A DNA stretch of 64,000 bases, from contig JAJCXR010000045.1 in NCBI GenBank assembly GCA_029263315.1, positions 124,001-188,000 on the forward strand, given 5' to 3'. Under the pieces are notes generated by a model. That model was not told where the DNA came from, ran no database searches, and saw only the letters and a list, made by a program, of their open reading frames with translations. Shown piece after piece: positions 49,375 through 59,096 of this stretch. Both the position numbers and the translations under genes were made by a program. Every line of letters begins with the position of its first letter. The first letter of the stretch is position 1. The DNA comes from Acidobacteriota bacterium (lineage in GTDB: Bacteria; Acidobacteriota; Thermoanaerobaculia; Multivoradales; J023).

Positions 49375-50361
49375 ATGACGTCGGCCAAAAAGACTTCTGC
49401 GGTACAGGCTTCTGCGGTCAAGGCTACTGATGAGACGCGAGCTGCTGAAAGGCATGCCGGAGGAGAGCTGCCCTGCGTCTTGGTGACGGGAGCCAGCGGC
49501 CTGGTGGGGAGCCGTCTGGTCGAAGCGCTGGAAGCCAAGGGGCATCGGGTTATTCGCCTGGTGCGGCGTCGTGCGACGGGGCCGGACGAGCGATTGTGGG
49601 ACCCCAAGGAAGAAACCTACGACCCGTCTCTGCTCGTCGGGGCGGAGGCGATCGTTCACCTGGCGGGCGAAAGCATCGCCGCCGGCCGCTGGACGGAGGG
49701 TCGTAAACAAGCCATCCTCGACAGCCGGGTCGACACCACACGGCGTATCGCCGAGGCCATCCGCAACTCGCCGCACCCCGCCAAGGCGTTGCTCGTCGCC
49801 TCCGCGGTGGGGTACTACGGAGATCGACAGGACGAGGTGCTCGACGAATCCTCCGCCAGCGGTGAGGGTTTTCTGGCCGAGGTCTGCCGGCGATGGGAAG
49901 CGGCGGCCGAGCCGGCCAAATCGGCCCAGACGCGGGTCCTGGCGATGCGCTTCGGTATGATCCTCGACCGGGACGGCGGCGCCTTGGCCCGCATGTTGGG
50001 CCCTTTCTCTTGGGGGCTGGGCGGCCGGCTCGGCTCGGGCCGGCAATATGTCAGTTGGATTCACTTGGAAGATGTCGTAGCGGCGGTGATGTTCCTGCTT
50101 TCCGAGGACGATTGCCAGGGGGCCTACAACATGGTGGCACCCAACCCGTTGCGCAATCGGCAGCTCACCGCCATACTTGGCAAGCTGATGGGGCGCCCGA
50201 CCATCTTGCCGGCGCCGGCCTTTGCCTTGCGGCTCGCCCTCGGTGAGATGGCCGACGAGCTGCTCCTGGCCAGTGCGCGAGCCCTGCCGAGGCGCCTCCA
50301 GGAGGCCGGATTCGTGTGCCAGCTCAGCACCTTCGAAATGGCCATGCGCGACTTGCTGTGA
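49375..50361 (+). CDS. TIGR01777 family NAD(P)-dependent epimerase/oxidoreductase
   Basis: 328 residues; the ATG at 49375 follows GGAGGA within the end of the DegV-fusion gene, so the two are almost certainly one operon. The first ~30 residues are a polar extension; then the Rossmann motif TGASGLVGSRL and the family features VHLAGESIAAGRWTEGRKQAILDSRVDTTR, SAVGYYGDR, RFGMILDRDGGALARML, SWIHLEDVVAAV and a C-terminal helical segment with AL.RRLQEAGF. This is the YfcH/SDR39U1 group, whose substrate is unknown although links with cell division and envelope integrity have been proposed. Confidence 0.88.
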   Translation: MTSAKKTSAVQASAVKATDETRAAERHAGGELPCVLVTGASGLVGSRLVEALEAKGHRVIRLVRRRATGPDERLWDPKEETYDPSLLVGAEAIVHLAGESIAAGRWTEGRKQAILDSRVDTTRRIAEAIRNSPHPAKALLVASAVGYYGDRQDEVLDESSASGEGFLAEVCRRWEAAAEPAKSAQTRVLAMRFGMILDRDGGALARMLGPFSWGLGGRLGSGRQYVSWIHLEDVVAAVMFLLSEDDCQGAYNMVAPNPLRNRQLTAILGKLMGRPTILPAPAFALRLALGEMADELLLASARALPRRLQEAGFVCQLSTFEMAMRDLL

Positions 50362-50381
50362 GGTGCGATCGATCAACATCC

Positions 50382-50411
50382 TTGACCCGCAACCGGGGCA
50401 ATTTCTAGAAT
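50382..50411 (+). promoter_or_regulatory. Sigma-70-type promoter upstream of the 50.5-kb gene
   Basis: TTGACC (50382-50387), 18-bp spacer, TAGAAT (50406-50411). The start would lie about 90 nt before the coding region, in the gap after the TIGR01777 gene. Confidence 0.6.
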
Positions 50412-50504
50412 GAGCGAAATTCACTCTTACCTCAGGCGGGCTCCCAGCAGGCCCATCAGGGCCAGCGCGGCTCCGGTGGCCGCCTCAGCCCAAGGATTCA
50501 AGGG

Positions 50505-51182
50505 ATGATCACCGGACACAATACCGACGTGCGCTATGGCGACGTGGTCCTCCATGTCCAGACGGAGGACAAGGGGAAAGGCAATCCCTTCATCGAGAGC
50601 TTGATCTACTTCGGTGGCCAGGTGGTGGTGGCCAAGCGAGCCAGCTATGCCGATTTGTTGGAGAGCGGCAAGGGGTCGGACGAGATCACTTCGTTGATGG
50701 ATCGTCAGCACCGGATGATGATCAAGGCCATCCAGGCGGGAAAATTCGACGACAAGATTCGCCTCTTTGTCCCCCTCGACAAGGATTCCCCCGATCAAGC
50801 GGTGACCGCAGGGTTCGATTTTTCTGAGGAGGGTGGCCGTACGTTGGATCAAGTCATTCTCGAATATTTGACCGCCGAAGCCGAGCAAGAGCAGCTCCTG
50901 CTGGTGATGGATCAAGAGATCGAGCCCAAGGCCGGTCGCCAAATTCAGATGGATCTACGAACTCGCTCCAGCCGTAATGGGGAACCGGTGGCGGACGCGG
51001 CGATCGAGGTCAAAATGATTTCCACTTTCGGCGGTCCGCGGGTCTTGGGGTCCGGCAAGACCGACGCCGAGGGGGTGCTGTCGCTGCCGGTGGCCATCCC
51101 AGCCGTCGATCGGGGCACCGCGGCTCTGATCGTCACCGCGGGCTGCAATGTCGGCCAAGCGGAGCTAAAATACCTTCTTTGA
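50505..51182 (+). CDS. Conserved protein of unknown function
   Basis: 225 residues. The opening TGHNTDVRYGDVVLHVQTEDKGKGNPFIESLIYFGGQVVVAKRASYADLL, then ITSLMDRQHRMMIKAIQAGKFDDKI, resembles hypothetical proteins I recall from Acidobacteriota and Deltaproteobacteria. The C-terminal ~65 residues (MDLRTRSSRNGEPVADAAIEVKMISTFGGPRVLGSGKTDAEGVLSLPVAIP) look like a carboxypeptidase regulatory/Ig-like fold. No signal peptide or catalytic motif is evident. It has its own likely promoter and is followed 16 bp later by the ThiS-like gene. Function is unknown. Confidence 0.72.
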   Translation: MITGHNTDVRYGDVVLHVQTEDKGKGNPFIESLIYFGGQVVVAKRASYADLLESGKGSDEITSLMDRQHRMMIKAIQAGKFDDKIRLFVPLDKDSPDQAVTAGFDFSEEGGRTLDQVILEYLTAEAEQEQLLLVMDQEIEPKAGRQIQMDLRTRSSRNGEPVADAAIEVKMISTFGGPRVLGSGKTDAEGVLSLPVAIPAVDRGTAALIVTAGCNVGQAELKYLL

Positions 51183-51198
51183 GGGTTCACTTGCCACG

Positions 51199-51438
51199 AT
51201 GCTGAACGTTAGACTCAACGGCGAAGATCATGCGGTCCCTGCGGACGCCAGCTTGCTGGATTTGTTGTCAGGGCTGGGCAAGGATCCCCGCGTAGTGGCC
51301 ATCGAGCTCAACGGCTCCATCGTGCCGCGAGGTGCGTTTGGGGACCGTCGGCTGGCGGCGGGAGATCGCATCGAGATTGTCGAATTCGTTCAGGGCGGTG
51401 ACGGACGGGGTGAGTCGGAGGCTGAGGCGAAGGGATGA
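51199..51438 (+). CDS. thiS: ThiS-like sulfur carrier protein with C-terminal extension
   Basis: 79 residues with the beta-grasp features of ThiS: MLNVRLNGEDHAVPADASLLDLL, VVAIELNGSIVPRGAFGDRRLAAGDRIEIVEFVQGG. ThiS normally ends at this Gly-Gly, whose terminal carboxyl is adenylated and thiolated for thiazole synthesis. Here Gly66-Gly67 are followed by 12 polar residues (DGRGESEAEAKG). Either the tail is removed, a base is missing (GGT followed by GA... would give a stop if one T were added), or it is a non-canonical carrier. ThiF/ThiG genes are not in the window. Confidence 0.75.
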   Translation: MLNVRLNGEDHAVPADASLLDLLSGLGKDPRVVAIELNGSIVPRGAFGDRRLAAGDRIEIVEFVQGGDGRGESEAEAKG

Positions 51439-51469
51439 TCCGCGCCGACGGGAAACGAATTTCGAGCCC

Positions 51470-51498
51470 TTGTCTTTTCTGATCAGTAAATGTATATT
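51470..51498 (+). promoter_or_regulatory. Promoter of tRNA-Lys
   Basis: TTGTCT (51470-51475), 17-bp spacer, TATATT (51493-51498); the tRNA begins 12 nt downstream. Confidence 0.7.
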
Positions 51499-51510
51499 CA
51501 CCGCGCTCAC

Positions 51511-51586
51511 GGGCCGCTAGCTCAACTGGCAGAGCAGCAGACTCTTAATCTGCGGGTTCTAGGTTCAAGTCCTAGGCGGCTCACCA
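51511..51586 (+). tRNA. tRNA-Lys (anticodon CTT)
   Basis: 76 nt including encoded CCA. The acceptor stem (GGGCCGC with GCGGCTC, one G-U pair), the anticodon stem GCAGA/TCTGC with loop CTCTTAA, and the T arm GGTTCAAGTCC are evident. Anticodon CTT reads AAG. Confidence 0.95.
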
Positions 51587-51797
51587 CTTTGGATTGTCCA
51601 CGACCGCCAGCACATGACAGTGCACGGCTCGTCGCCCTCGGGTGGAGTGACATCCGCGGGTATGGCTCGGCGGTTTCCGACCCAGCCCTACCACTCGACG
51701 AAGAACCCATCGGTGCCGATCGGGATGCTCTGGCCGCATTGGAGAGCCCCAGAATGACGGACCACCGGGAATTTTTCATCGAGGTCCTCGGTTCTCT

Positions 51798-51884
51798 GCG
51801 AAAGTGGCGGAATTGGTATACGCGCTAGACTTAGGATCTAGTCTCCGAAAGGGGATGGGGGTTCGAGTCCCCCCTTTCGCACCA
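51798..51884 (+). tRNA. tRNA-Leu (anticodon TAG)
   Basis: 87 nt including encoded CCA, with the long variable arm of a type II tRNA (CTCCGAAAGGGGAT). Acceptor GCGAAAG/CTTTCGC, anticodon stem CTAGA/TCTAG with loop CTTAGGA. Anticodon TAG reads CUA. No separate promoter is obvious; it may share the tRNA-Lys transcript. Confidence 0.95.
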
Positions 51885-51960
51885 TCCTCGAAAATCGACC
51901 CAGAGTCGCGGCCTCGAAACCTCGAGCAGGCCGTGCTCCAAACCAGGAAATCACTTTGAC

Positions 51961-53430
51961 ATGAGCGTCGTCACTTCCTTTGAAGACGTCGGCCCCTGCC
52001 GTAAAAAAATGACCATCGAGGTTCCGGCGCCAGCCGTTGAAGCCGAGATCGGACGGGTCGTCGATGGTTACCGACGCCAGGTGTCGATCCCTGGGTTTCG
52101 CAAGGGCAAGGTGCCCGCCAGCCTCCTCCGCAAGCGCTTCCGCGAAGACATCGAGCGGGAGGTCGCGGACCGTCTGGTGCCCCGCTACTGGCATCAGGCG
52201 CAGGCTGAGAAAAGCTTGGATCCGCTGCTGCCACCGCAGGTGGAGGAGCTGGAGATCGAAGCCGGCAAGCCCTTGACCTTCACCGCCGTGGTCGAGGTCC
52301 GACCTGACATCACCATCGGTGAGATCGCCGACTTCGAGTTGCCGGAAGGCCAGACCGAACCCGGCGAAGACGAGAAGGACGACGCCCTGCGCAATCTGCG
52401 CCGCGGCCATGCCACCTGGACCAGCGTCGAACGGGGAGCTTCCCGTGGCGATATGGTCATCGGTTTGATGCATCGTCTCGATGAGCCCGCTACGGCCGAG
52501 GAGTTGTCGCAGGACGAATCGAGCGACTCTGAAAGCGCCGAGGGCGAGGTCGCCGTCGACGCGGAGGCCGAGGATTCCGAATCGTCTGCCGCCCCGGAGC
52601 CCCTACAAGTGGAGCTCGGAGCGCAAGGCGTCGAAGAGGAGCTGACCCTTGCCCTGACCGGCTTGACGGCGGGCCAGAATACCGAATACACACGCCGCCA
52701 CGAGCACGAGGGCGAGACCCACGAACACAAGTTCCGCATCGAGGTGGAAGAGGTCAAGGAGCCCGAGCTGCCTGAGCTAAACGATGATCTGGCTGAGAAG
52801 TTCGGTTTCAAAAGCGCCTCCGAGCTCGAATCGGCGGTGCTGGACAACCTGCGTTCCACCAAAGAGCAGGAGTTACGTGGCCAGCGCCAGAAGGCGTTGC
52901 TCGAGCAACTGCGGGAACGCTATCCGGTCGAGCTGCCGGAAGGGGTCGTCGAGCACGAGAGCGAGGAGATGTTACAAGACACCATGCAGCGCCTCGGCGG
53001 GCAAGGGGTCGACCTCGATCAGATGGGCATCGATTGGAAGAAGGTGGTCGGCGATATGCGGCCGCAAGCCGAGCAGCGCGTACACGAGCGCTTGGTGCTC
53101 GACGCCGTCGGCGCCCACTTGCAGCTCAAGCTCGACGAAAGTGCGTTCGAGCAATTTTTGACCATGGCGGCGGCCGAGCGCCGCATGTCTTCCCAGGTCT
53201 TGCGTCAGCAGCTCAGCGAAAACGGACGCCTGGAGCCGCTGCGGGCTCAGCTGCTGCGCGACCAGACGGTGCGTCATCTGTTGGGCGAGGGCGACGCGGA
53301 GGAAGACGCTGCGGCGCCCGAAGACACGGACGAAGACGCTGCGGCACCCGACGCTGCGGCGCCCGACGACGTGGCGCTCGACGACAAAGAAACGCAGAGC
53401 GCTTCCGATGAGGATGGCACAGACTCTTGA
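51961..53430 (+). CDS. tig: Trigger factor
   Basis: 489 residues. The N-terminal ribosome-binding domain has the signature GFRKGKVPASLLRKRF (residues ~44-59), followed by an FKBP-like PPIase domain and a long helical C-terminal domain. Trigger factor binds the ribosome exit tunnel and folds nascent chains. Two unusual features: an acidic, Ser/Glu/Ala-rich insertion of about 45 residues in the PPIase region (EELSQDESSDSESAEGEV...) and an acidic Ala/Asp-rich tail (about 440-489). The start ATG at 51961 lies 77 bp after tRNA-Leu. It heads the conserved tig-clpP-clpX-lon order. Confidence 0.93.
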   Translation: MSVVTSFEDVGPCRKKMTIEVPAPAVEAEIGRVVDGYRRQVSIPGFRKGKVPASLLRKRFREDIEREVADRLVPRYWHQAQAEKSLDPLLPPQVEELEIEAGKPLTFTAVVEVRPDITIGEIADFELPEGQTEPGEDEKDDALRNLRRGHATWTSVERGASRGDMVIGLMHRLDEPATAEELSQDESSDSESAEGEVAVDAEAEDSESSAAPEPLQVELGAQGVEEELTLALTGLTAGQNTEYTRRHEHEGETHEHKFRIEVEEVKEPELPELNDDLAEKFGFKSASELESAVLDNLRSTKEQELRGQRQKALLEQLRERYPVELPEGVVEHESEEMLQDTMQRLGGQGVDLDQMGIDWKKVVGDMRPQAEQRVHERLVLDAVGAHLQLKLDESAFEQFLTMAAAERRMSSQVLRQQLSENGRLEPLRAQLLRDQTVRHLLGEGDAEEDAAAPEDTDEDAAAPDAAAPDDVALDDKETQSASDEDGTDS

Positions 53431-53638
53431 GTCGCCATTGACGAGTCGCCCCTGACGAGCAGGCACGGATTGAGCCGCTACTGAAAGGACCGCCGAGGTG
53501 CCCCTTGGCCGAGGCTGATCGAAACGTCCTGATCATGACCGCCGAGTCTTGATGACCGAAGTGAGATTACCGAATTGACTTCGCAGACCGCAGAAACCTC
53601 AACCGAGGCAGGTCTCGAAGATCCCAGGAGGGGAATAC

Positions 53639-54238
53639 ATGCTGGTGCCGATCGTTGTCGAGCAGACCAACCGTGGTGAGCGCTCCTATGACATCTACTC
53701 CCGACTGCTCAAAGACAACATCATTTTCTTGAGTGGGACGGTCGAAGACGAGATGGCGAATCTGATCATCGCCCAGATGCTCTTTCTCGAAGCGGAGAAT
53801 CCGGAGAAGGACATCTCGCTGTACATCAACTCCCCCGGTGGCTCCACCAGCGCCGGTCTGGCCATCTATGACACCATGCAGTACATCCGGCCGGATGTGG
53901 CGACCCTATGCGTCGGTCAGGCGGCGTCGATGGGAGCCTTGCTCTTGGCCGCCGGTGCCCATGGTAAGCGCACCGTGTTGCCCAACTGCCGGGTGCTCAT
54001 CCACCAGCCTTGGGTACGTGGCCTGGGTGGGCAGCAGAGCGACGTGCAGATCCATGCGGAGGATCTCCTGCGCCTGCGTCGGACCCTCGACGAAGTGTTG
54101 GCCAAGCACACCGGCAAGGACGTGGAAACGATCCACCGCGACACCGATCGCGACAACATTTTGACCGCCCCGGAGGCCATCGAGTATGGCCTCGCCGATC
54201 ACATCATGGTTCGCCGCGACCTGCCTACTGAGGTCTGA
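53639..54238 (+). CDS. clpP: ATP-dependent Clp protease proteolytic subunit
   Basis: 199 residues, AGGAGGGG upstream. Catalytic triad residues are Ser97 (GQAASMGA), His122 (VLIHQPW) and the Asp of the HRDTDRDN segment near 171. ClpP forms a double heptamer and degrades proteins fed by ClpX. SPGGS and QAASMGA loops are standard. It sits 208 bp after tig, and the clpX gene follows at 140 bp with its own promoter. Confidence 0.97.
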   Translation: MLVPIVVEQTNRGERSYDIYSRLLKDNIIFLSGTVEDEMANLIIAQMLFLEAENPEKDISLYINSPGGSTSAGLAIYDTMQYIRPDVATLCVGQAASMGALLLAAGAHGKRTVLPNCRVLIHQPWVRGLGGQQSDVQIHAEDLLRLRRTLDEVLAKHTGKDVETIHRDTDRDNILTAPEAIEYGLADHIMVRRDLPTEV

Positions 54239-54309
54239 CGGCACAACAACGGGCCGGTAGAATAGACCTCGAGTCGAGGTTTGAAGGTGGGAGATCGTTG
54301 TCTTGGAGG

Positions 54310-54339
54310 TTGACAGACGTTGCCTAGCCTCCCTACCAT
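54310..54339 (+). promoter_or_regulatory. Candidate promoter of clpX
   Basis: TTGACA (54310-54315), 18-bp spacer, TACCAT (54334-54339), in the clpP-clpX gap. The -35 is perfect and the -10 is weak. Confidence 0.5.
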
Positions 54340-54377
54340 CAACGATAGCTCACCATAGGTGAAGCCAAGGAGGTTAC

Positions 54378-55634
54378 ATGGCCAAAAAAGAAACAGCCGA
54401 CGATCAGCTACGTTGCTCCTTCTGTAATAAGAGTCAGAGGGAAGTCAAGAAGCTGATCGCAGGCCCTACGGTTTTTATCTGCGACGAATGTGTAGACATC
54501 TGTCTGGACATCATCGCCGAGGACCGTCTGCACGAGCAGCAGCAGGAGACCGACCTGCCCAAGCCGAAAGAGATCAAGGCGCTGCTCGACCAATATGTCA
54601 TCGGCCAAGAGAAGGCGAAACGCAAGCTGGCGGTGGCGGTTTACAACCACTATAAGCGCATCGACTTTTCCGACCGTAGCCGCGGTGATATCGAGCTGCA
54701 GAAGTCGAACATTCTGCTCATCGGCCCCACCGGCACAGGCAAGACGCTGCTGGCGCAAACGCTGGCCCGTATCCTTTCGGTGCCGTTCACCATCGCCGAC
54801 GCCACGACCCTGACGGAAGCGGGATACGTCGGCGAGGATGTCGAGAACATCATCCTCAAGCTTTACCAGGCTTCCGGCAACGACAAAGAGAAGACGCAGC
54901 GCGGCATCGTCTATATCGACGAGGTTGACAAGATCTCCCGCAAGAGCGACAACCCCTCGATCACCCGGGACGTTTCCGGCGAAGGGGTGCAACAAGCTCT
55001 GCTGAAAATCCTCGAAGGCAGCCAATGCAACGTGCCGCCCCAGGGTGGCCGTAAGCATCCACACCAGGAGTTTCTGCAGATCGACACCACCAACATCCTC
55101 TTCTTGTGCGGCGGTGCCTTTGTCGGTCTGGAAGACCAGATCGCCAGCCGCTTGAACAAGAAGGTCCTGGGTTTTGGCGCCAACGCCAAGGTGGGGATCC
55201 CGGCCAACAAGAACGGCAGCAAGAAGAAAGATGTCAGCCTGTCCGCATCGCAGCCGGAAGACTTGATCAAGTATGGCCTGATCCCCGAGTTCGTCGGACG
55301 TTTGCCCGTCGTGGCGGTCTTGGAAGAGCTCGACGAAGACGCCCTGGTGCGTATTCTGCAAGAGCCTAAGAACAGCCTGGTGCGGCAGTACCAGACCATG
55401 TTCGAGCTCGAAGACGTGGAGCTCAAGTTCCACGACGAAGCGCTGCGGGCCATCGCCCGGCAAGCGGTGGAGCGGAATGTCGGGGCCCGTGGTCTGCGAA
55501 TCATCATGGAAGAGCTGATGCTCGAGCTGATGTACAACATCCCTTCCCAACCCAACATCGAAGAGTGTGTGATCACCGAAGAGGTGGTCGAGAATCGAGT
55601 CCAGCCGATGATGCTCTACAAGCAGGCCGGTTGA
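54378..55634 (+). CDS. clpX: ATP-dependent Clp protease ATP-binding subunit ClpX
   Basis: 418 residues with a strong AGGAGG site. The zinc-binding domain ([19 protein letters not shown]...ICDECVDIC, about 12-37) is followed by the AAA+ module: Walker A GPTGTGKT, Walker [17 protein letters not shown] and RLPVVAVL. The pore loop and the ClpP-binding loop region are present, and all family features are intact. ClpX recognises and unfolds tagged substrates for ClpP. Confidence 0.97.
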   Translation: MAKKETADDQLRCSFCNKSQREVKKLIAGPTVFICDECVDICLDIIAEDRLHEQQQETDLPKPKEIKALLDQYVIGQEKAKRKLAVAVYNHYKRIDFSDRSRGDIELQKSNILLIGPTGTGKTLLAQTLARILSVPFTIADATTLTEAGYVGEDVENIILKLYQASGNDKEKTQRGIVYIDEVDKISRKSDNPSITRDVSGEGVQQALLKILEGSQCNVPPQGGRKHPHQEFLQIDTTNILFLCGGAFVGLEDQIASRLNKKVLGFGANAKVGIPANKNGSKKKDVSLSASQPEDLIKYGLIPEFVGRLPVVAVLEELDEDALVRILQEPKNSLVRQYQTMFELEDVELKFHDEALRAIARQAVERNVGARGLRIIMEELMLELMYNIPSQPNIEECVITEEVVENRVQPMMLYKQAG

Positions 55635-55640
55635 ACCATC

Positions 55641-55672
55641 AGGTGGTCTTGGGCTCGGCCCTAGGACCACCT
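55641..55672 (+). other. Strong hairpin between clpX and lon
   Basis: AGGTGGTC (55641-55648) and GACCACCT (55665-55672) make a perfect 8-bp stem, with an inner GGG/CCC, ending about 8 nt before the lon ribosome binding site. CCCTTTG follows. It may reduce readthrough into lon or mark a terminator, since clpX and lon are otherwise adjacent. Confidence 0.55.
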
Positions 55673-55689
55673 ACCCTTTGAGAGGCGAA

Positions 55690-58107
55690 ATGAGCTCCAG
55701 CTTCATCACCAGCGAAATCAAGAATCTCCCTGCCGTTCCCCTGCGGGATATGGTGGTCTTTCCCCATATGATGGCGCCCTTCATCGTCGGTCGTCAAAGC
55801 TCCGTTATGGCCTTGGAGGTCGCCCTGGGCTCGCCCAGCAAGCGTCTCTTCCTGGTGACCCAACGGGACCCGAAGATCGACGATCCCCAACGGCAGGATA
55901 TCCAGGACATCGGTGTCGTCGCCCGGGTCATCCAAAACCTGAAATTGCCCAACGGCAACGTCAAGGTGATGGTCGAGGGCGAGCAGCGGGGCAAGCTCGG
56001 CGATCTCCAGGAAATCGACGGCGCGCTGCATGCCGATGTCGAAGCCTTCGCCATCAGCTATCCGGTCAACGACAAGCTGCAAAGCTATATGAGCAAGGTG
56101 CTCAATACCTTCGAGCAGTACGCCAAGATGTCCCATCACTTGGCTTTCGAAGGTCTGATGCCGACCCTCAAGCTCGATGATCCGGACCGCTTCTGCGACA
56201 TGCTGTCGGCCCACCTGATGGTGCCCACCGCGGACAAACAAGCTCTGCTGGATTTGCTGAACCCCTACGAGAGGCTCCAGCGTTTGCATGATCTGATCGA
56301 AGTCGAGATCGACAAGGTCAACATCGACAAGCGGGTCAACATCCAGGTCAAGAAGCAAATGGAGCGGGCCCAGAAAGAGTACTACCTCAACGAGAAGGTC
56401 AAGGCGATCCACGATGAGCTGGGACGCAAGGACGACCGCACGGACGAGGTGGCGGAGCTGCGGGAGCGCATCGAATCCTCCGGCATGCCCAAGGATGTGC
56501 GCGAGAAGGCCGAGCAAGAGATCAAGCGCTACGAGGCGATGCCCCCGGTGTCCGCCGAGGCGACGGTGTCGCGCAATTACATCGAATGGTTGGTCAGCGT
56601 TCCGTGGAAGAAGAAGAGCCGCGAGTTGCGGGATTTGGACAAGGCCGAAGCGATCCTCGACAAGGATCATTTTGGGCTCGACAAGATCAAACAGCGCATC
56701 CTCGAGTTCTTGGCGGTGCGTCAGCTGACCCGCAAGAACCAGACTTCGATCATCTGTTTCGTCGGCCCCCCCGGCGTCGGCAAATCCTCCCTGGCCAAGT
56801 CCATCGCCCGCGCGACGGGACGCAAGTTCGTGCGCCTCTCCCTCGGCGGGGTGCGCGACGAGGCTGAGATTCGCGGCCATCGGCGCACCTACATCGGTGC
56901 CTTCCCGGGGCAGATCATCCAGATGATGAAAAAGGCCGGGGCCGTCAATCCCGTCTTTCTGCTCGACGAGATCGACAAGATGGCCATGGACTTCCGAGGC
57001 GATCCGGCCGCCGCCCTGCTGGAGGTCTTGGACCCGGAGCAGAACGACGCCTTCGCCGATCATTACCTCGATGTGGACTACGACCTATCGAACGTCATGT
57101 TCATCGCCACCGCCAACGTCATCCACACCGTTCCGCCGGCCCTGCGGGACCGCATGGAGGTGATCGAGCTGACCGGCTATACGCCGAGCGAAAAGCTGGC
57201 CATCGCCCGCGGCTTCTTGCTACCAAGGCAATTGGATTCCCATGGTTTGGAGAACAAAAAGGTCGAATTCTCCGATGATGCGTTGCGAGTCCTGATCGAC
57301 GCCTATACCCGAGAAGCCGGAGTTCGCAATCTCGAACGTGAGATCGCCTCGGTGTGCCGCAAGCTGGCACGCCGGCTGGTGGAGGCCAAGAAGAAGAAAG
57401 TGAAGCTCGTGGTCAAGAACCAGGAGGACGTGCGCGAGCTCCTGGGACAACCGAGATTCCGCCGCCGTGGCAAGCAAAAGCAGTCGATGATCGGGGTCAC
57501 CACCGGCTTGGCCTGGACGCAGGTGGGCGGCGAGATCTTGGAGACCGAGGTCGGCTTGATGAAGGGCAAGGGCAAGCTGACCATCACCGGCAAGTTGGGT
57601 GATGTGATGCAGGAATCGGCGCGAGCCGCCGTCACCTATGTTCGAAGCCGCGGCGAGCTGCTCGGCATCGAGCCGGATTTCACCAACGAGCAGGACATCC
57701 ACATCCATGTTCCGGAGGGAGCGATTCCCAAAGACGGTCCTTCGGCCGGCATCACCATGGCGACGGCGCTGGTCTCGGCGCTCACCAACATGGCGGTGCG
57801 CAAGGATCTAGCGATGACCGGCGAGATCACCTTGCGGGGAACGGTCTTGCCAGTGGGCGGTATCAAGGATAAACTCTTAGCTGCCTACCGAGCTGATATC
57901 ACCGAGATCGTCATTCCGAAGGACAACGAGAAGGATCTGGAAGACATCCCGGCTGAGATCCGTGATGTCCTGACCATCCACCTCGTAGAATCCATGGACG
58001 AAGTTTTGACCTTTGCCATCGATGGGGACATCGTTCCGCTGTCGAAGGGTGAAGTCGAGAAGGTGTCTTCGGAAACTTCCGTCGAGTCCGGAAGCTTGGC
58101 TCACTGA
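55690..58107 (+). CDS. lon: ATP-dependent protease La (Lon)
   Basis: 805 residues from the ATG at 55690 with GAGAGG upstream (TTG at 55678 is a weaker alternative). N-terminal LAN domain ([23 protein letters not shown]), AAA+ ATPase with Walker [10 protein letters not shown] at 359-367 and the arm segment [22 protein letters not shown], then the protease domain with Ser685 ([10 protein letters not shown]) and Lys728 ([15 protein letters not shown]), spaced 43 residues apart as in E. coli. Lon degrades misfolded and regulatory proteins. A lysine-rich stretch ([14 protein letters not shown]) sits between the ATPase and protease parts. Confidence 0.97.
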   Translation: MSSSFITSEIKNLPAVPLRDMVVFPHMMAPFIVGRQSSVMALEVALGSPSKRLFLVTQRDPKIDDPQRQDIQDIGVVARVIQNLKLPNGNVKVMVEGEQRGKLGDLQEIDGALHADVEAFAISYPVNDKLQSYMSKVLNTFEQYAKMSHHLAFEGLMPTLKLDDPDRFCDMLSAHLMVPTADKQALLDLLNPYERLQRLHDLIEVEIDKVNIDKRVNIQVKKQMERAQKEYYLNEKVKAIHDELGRKDDRTDEVAELRERIESSGMPKDVREKAEQEIKRYEAMPPVSAEATVSRNYIEWLVSVPWKKKSRELRDLDKAEAILDKDHFGLDKIKQRILEFLAVRQLTRKNQTSIICFVGPPGVGKSSLAKSIARATGRKFVRLSLGGVRDEAEIRGHRRTYIGAFPGQIIQMMKKAGAVNPVFLLDEIDKMAMDFRGDPAAALLEVLDPEQNDAFADHYLDVDYDLSNVMFIATANVIHTVPPALRDRMEVIELTGYTPSEKLAIARGFLLPRQLDSHGLENKKVEFSDDALRVLIDAYTREAGVRNLEREIASVCRKLARRLVEAKKKKVKLVVKNQEDVRELLGQPRFRRRGKQKQSMIGVTTGLAWTQVGGEILETEVGLMKGKGKLTITGKLGDVMQESARAAVTYVRSRGELLGIEPDFTNEQDIHIHVPEGAIPKDGPSAGITMATALVSALTNMAVRKDLAMTGEITLRGTVLPVGGIKDKLLAAYRADITEIVIPKDNEKDLEDIPAEIRDVLTIHLVESMDEVLTFAIDGDIVPLSKGEVEKVSSETSVESGSLAH

Positions 58108-58463
58108 GATCTTGTCGGCGGAGAGCTTCGGCTCGCTGGAACCCTCGAGGCACTGATTTTTTCGGCTGAGCACCGTGTTTGCATTGGCAAACCAAGCCGG
58201 ATTTTAGCTTGCGCCCCCGGGCCTATCCCCAAGGGAGCGCCGGACGACACTCCCTCCTGAAGGGTGCGTCTTGGCACCGTCGGCAGCCCATGTCGATGGG
58301 ACCGTTGGGAGCCGGGAGAGCGCGAGGTTTCTCCGTTCGCCCAGTTCTCGTCCGCTGGCTGCGCATTCCCCCTTTACCATTTTCAGCTCATGGTAGACAG
58401 GCATCCGAAACGGGTTGCGGGTTCGCAGGCGAAATCTTCGAGATCGATGAGCCTAGGAGCAAC
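58108..58463. other. 356-bp gap between lon and engB
   Basis: No gene is supported. The engB frame stays open through most of it, but there is no upstream start with a ribosome binding site and family members begin near the chosen GTG. No strong terminator or promoter could be identified. Confidence 0.5.
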
Positions 58464-59096
58464 GTGAAGATCGAATCGGCCGAGTTTTTGCTTTCGGCCA
58501 ACCACCGACGGCAGTTTCTGGACGACGGTCGACCGCAGATCGCCTTTGTCGGGCGATCCAATGTCGGCAAGTCGAGTCTGCTGAACACTGTGTTGCAAAG
58601 GAAGAAGTTGGCGCGAACCGGCTCGACTCCGGGCCGAACCCGGGCCATCAACTACTTCCTGATCAACCGCCGGTTCTATTTCGTCGATCTTCCGGGATAC
58701 GGTTTCGCCAAGGCATCGAAGACCGATCGGGCAAGCTGGGCCGAGCTCATGGATCAATACTTTCGTGATGCCGGGGAAAGTGGCTCGCAGCGCTGCCTTC
58801 TCACCCATTTGGTGGACGGCAAGGTGGGAGCCACGGAGCTCGATGCGCAAGCACGGGAGTATTTTCTCGGCTTGGGCCTCAATGTAATGACCGTCGCCAC
58901 GAAGATCGACAAGGTCTCCCGGGGGCGTCGCCCCAAGCAGATCAAGACGATCCGTCAGCGGCTCGACATGATGGACGAAGACGTCATCGTTCCCTTCTCA
59001 GCGCAGTCGGGGGAAGGTGGCCTACAAATCTGGAAAGGAATTCAGAGTTTTCTCGCCGACGTGTCGGAGAGGTCTCAACGGATGGGAATGACATGA
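58464..59096 (+). CDS. engB: Ribosome-assembly GTPase EngB/YsxC
   Basis: 210 residues from the GTG at 58464, which has AGGAG immediately upstream and gives the usual N-terminus ([19 protein letters not shown]). GTPase motifs: G1 [10 protein letters not shown]2 GSTPGRT, G3 [11 protein letters not shown]4 TKIDKVSRG and the G5 region. It helps assemble the 50S ribosomal subunit. It overlaps the rho start by 4 bp (ATGA). Confidence 0.93.
   Translation: MKIESAEFLLSANHRRQFLDDGRPQIAFVGRSNVGKSSLLNTVLQRKKLARTGSTPGRTRAINYFLINRRFYFVDLPGYGFAKASKTDRASWAELMDQYFRDAGESGSQRCLLTHLVDGKVGATELDAQAREYFLGLGLNVMTVATKIDKVSRGRRPKQIKTIRQRLDMMDEDVIVPFSAQSGEGGLQIWKGIQSFLADVSERSQRMGMT

Noticed and set aside
51183..51198. 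TPP riboswitch upstream of the ThiS-like gene
   Set aside because: Only 16 bp separate it from the preceding gene and the 50.36-50.50 kb leader contains no THI-box-like conserved core.
55639..57063. Minus-strand open frame of about 470 codons inside lon
   Set aside because: Lon is unmistakable on the plus strand; the reverse frame is a GC-skew shadow with repetitive Leu/Val/Gly composition.
58179..58463. Extended EngB N-terminus of about 95 residues
   Set aside because: The upstream frame is open but family members start at the GTG, which has its own AGGAG; the extension lacks homology signals.
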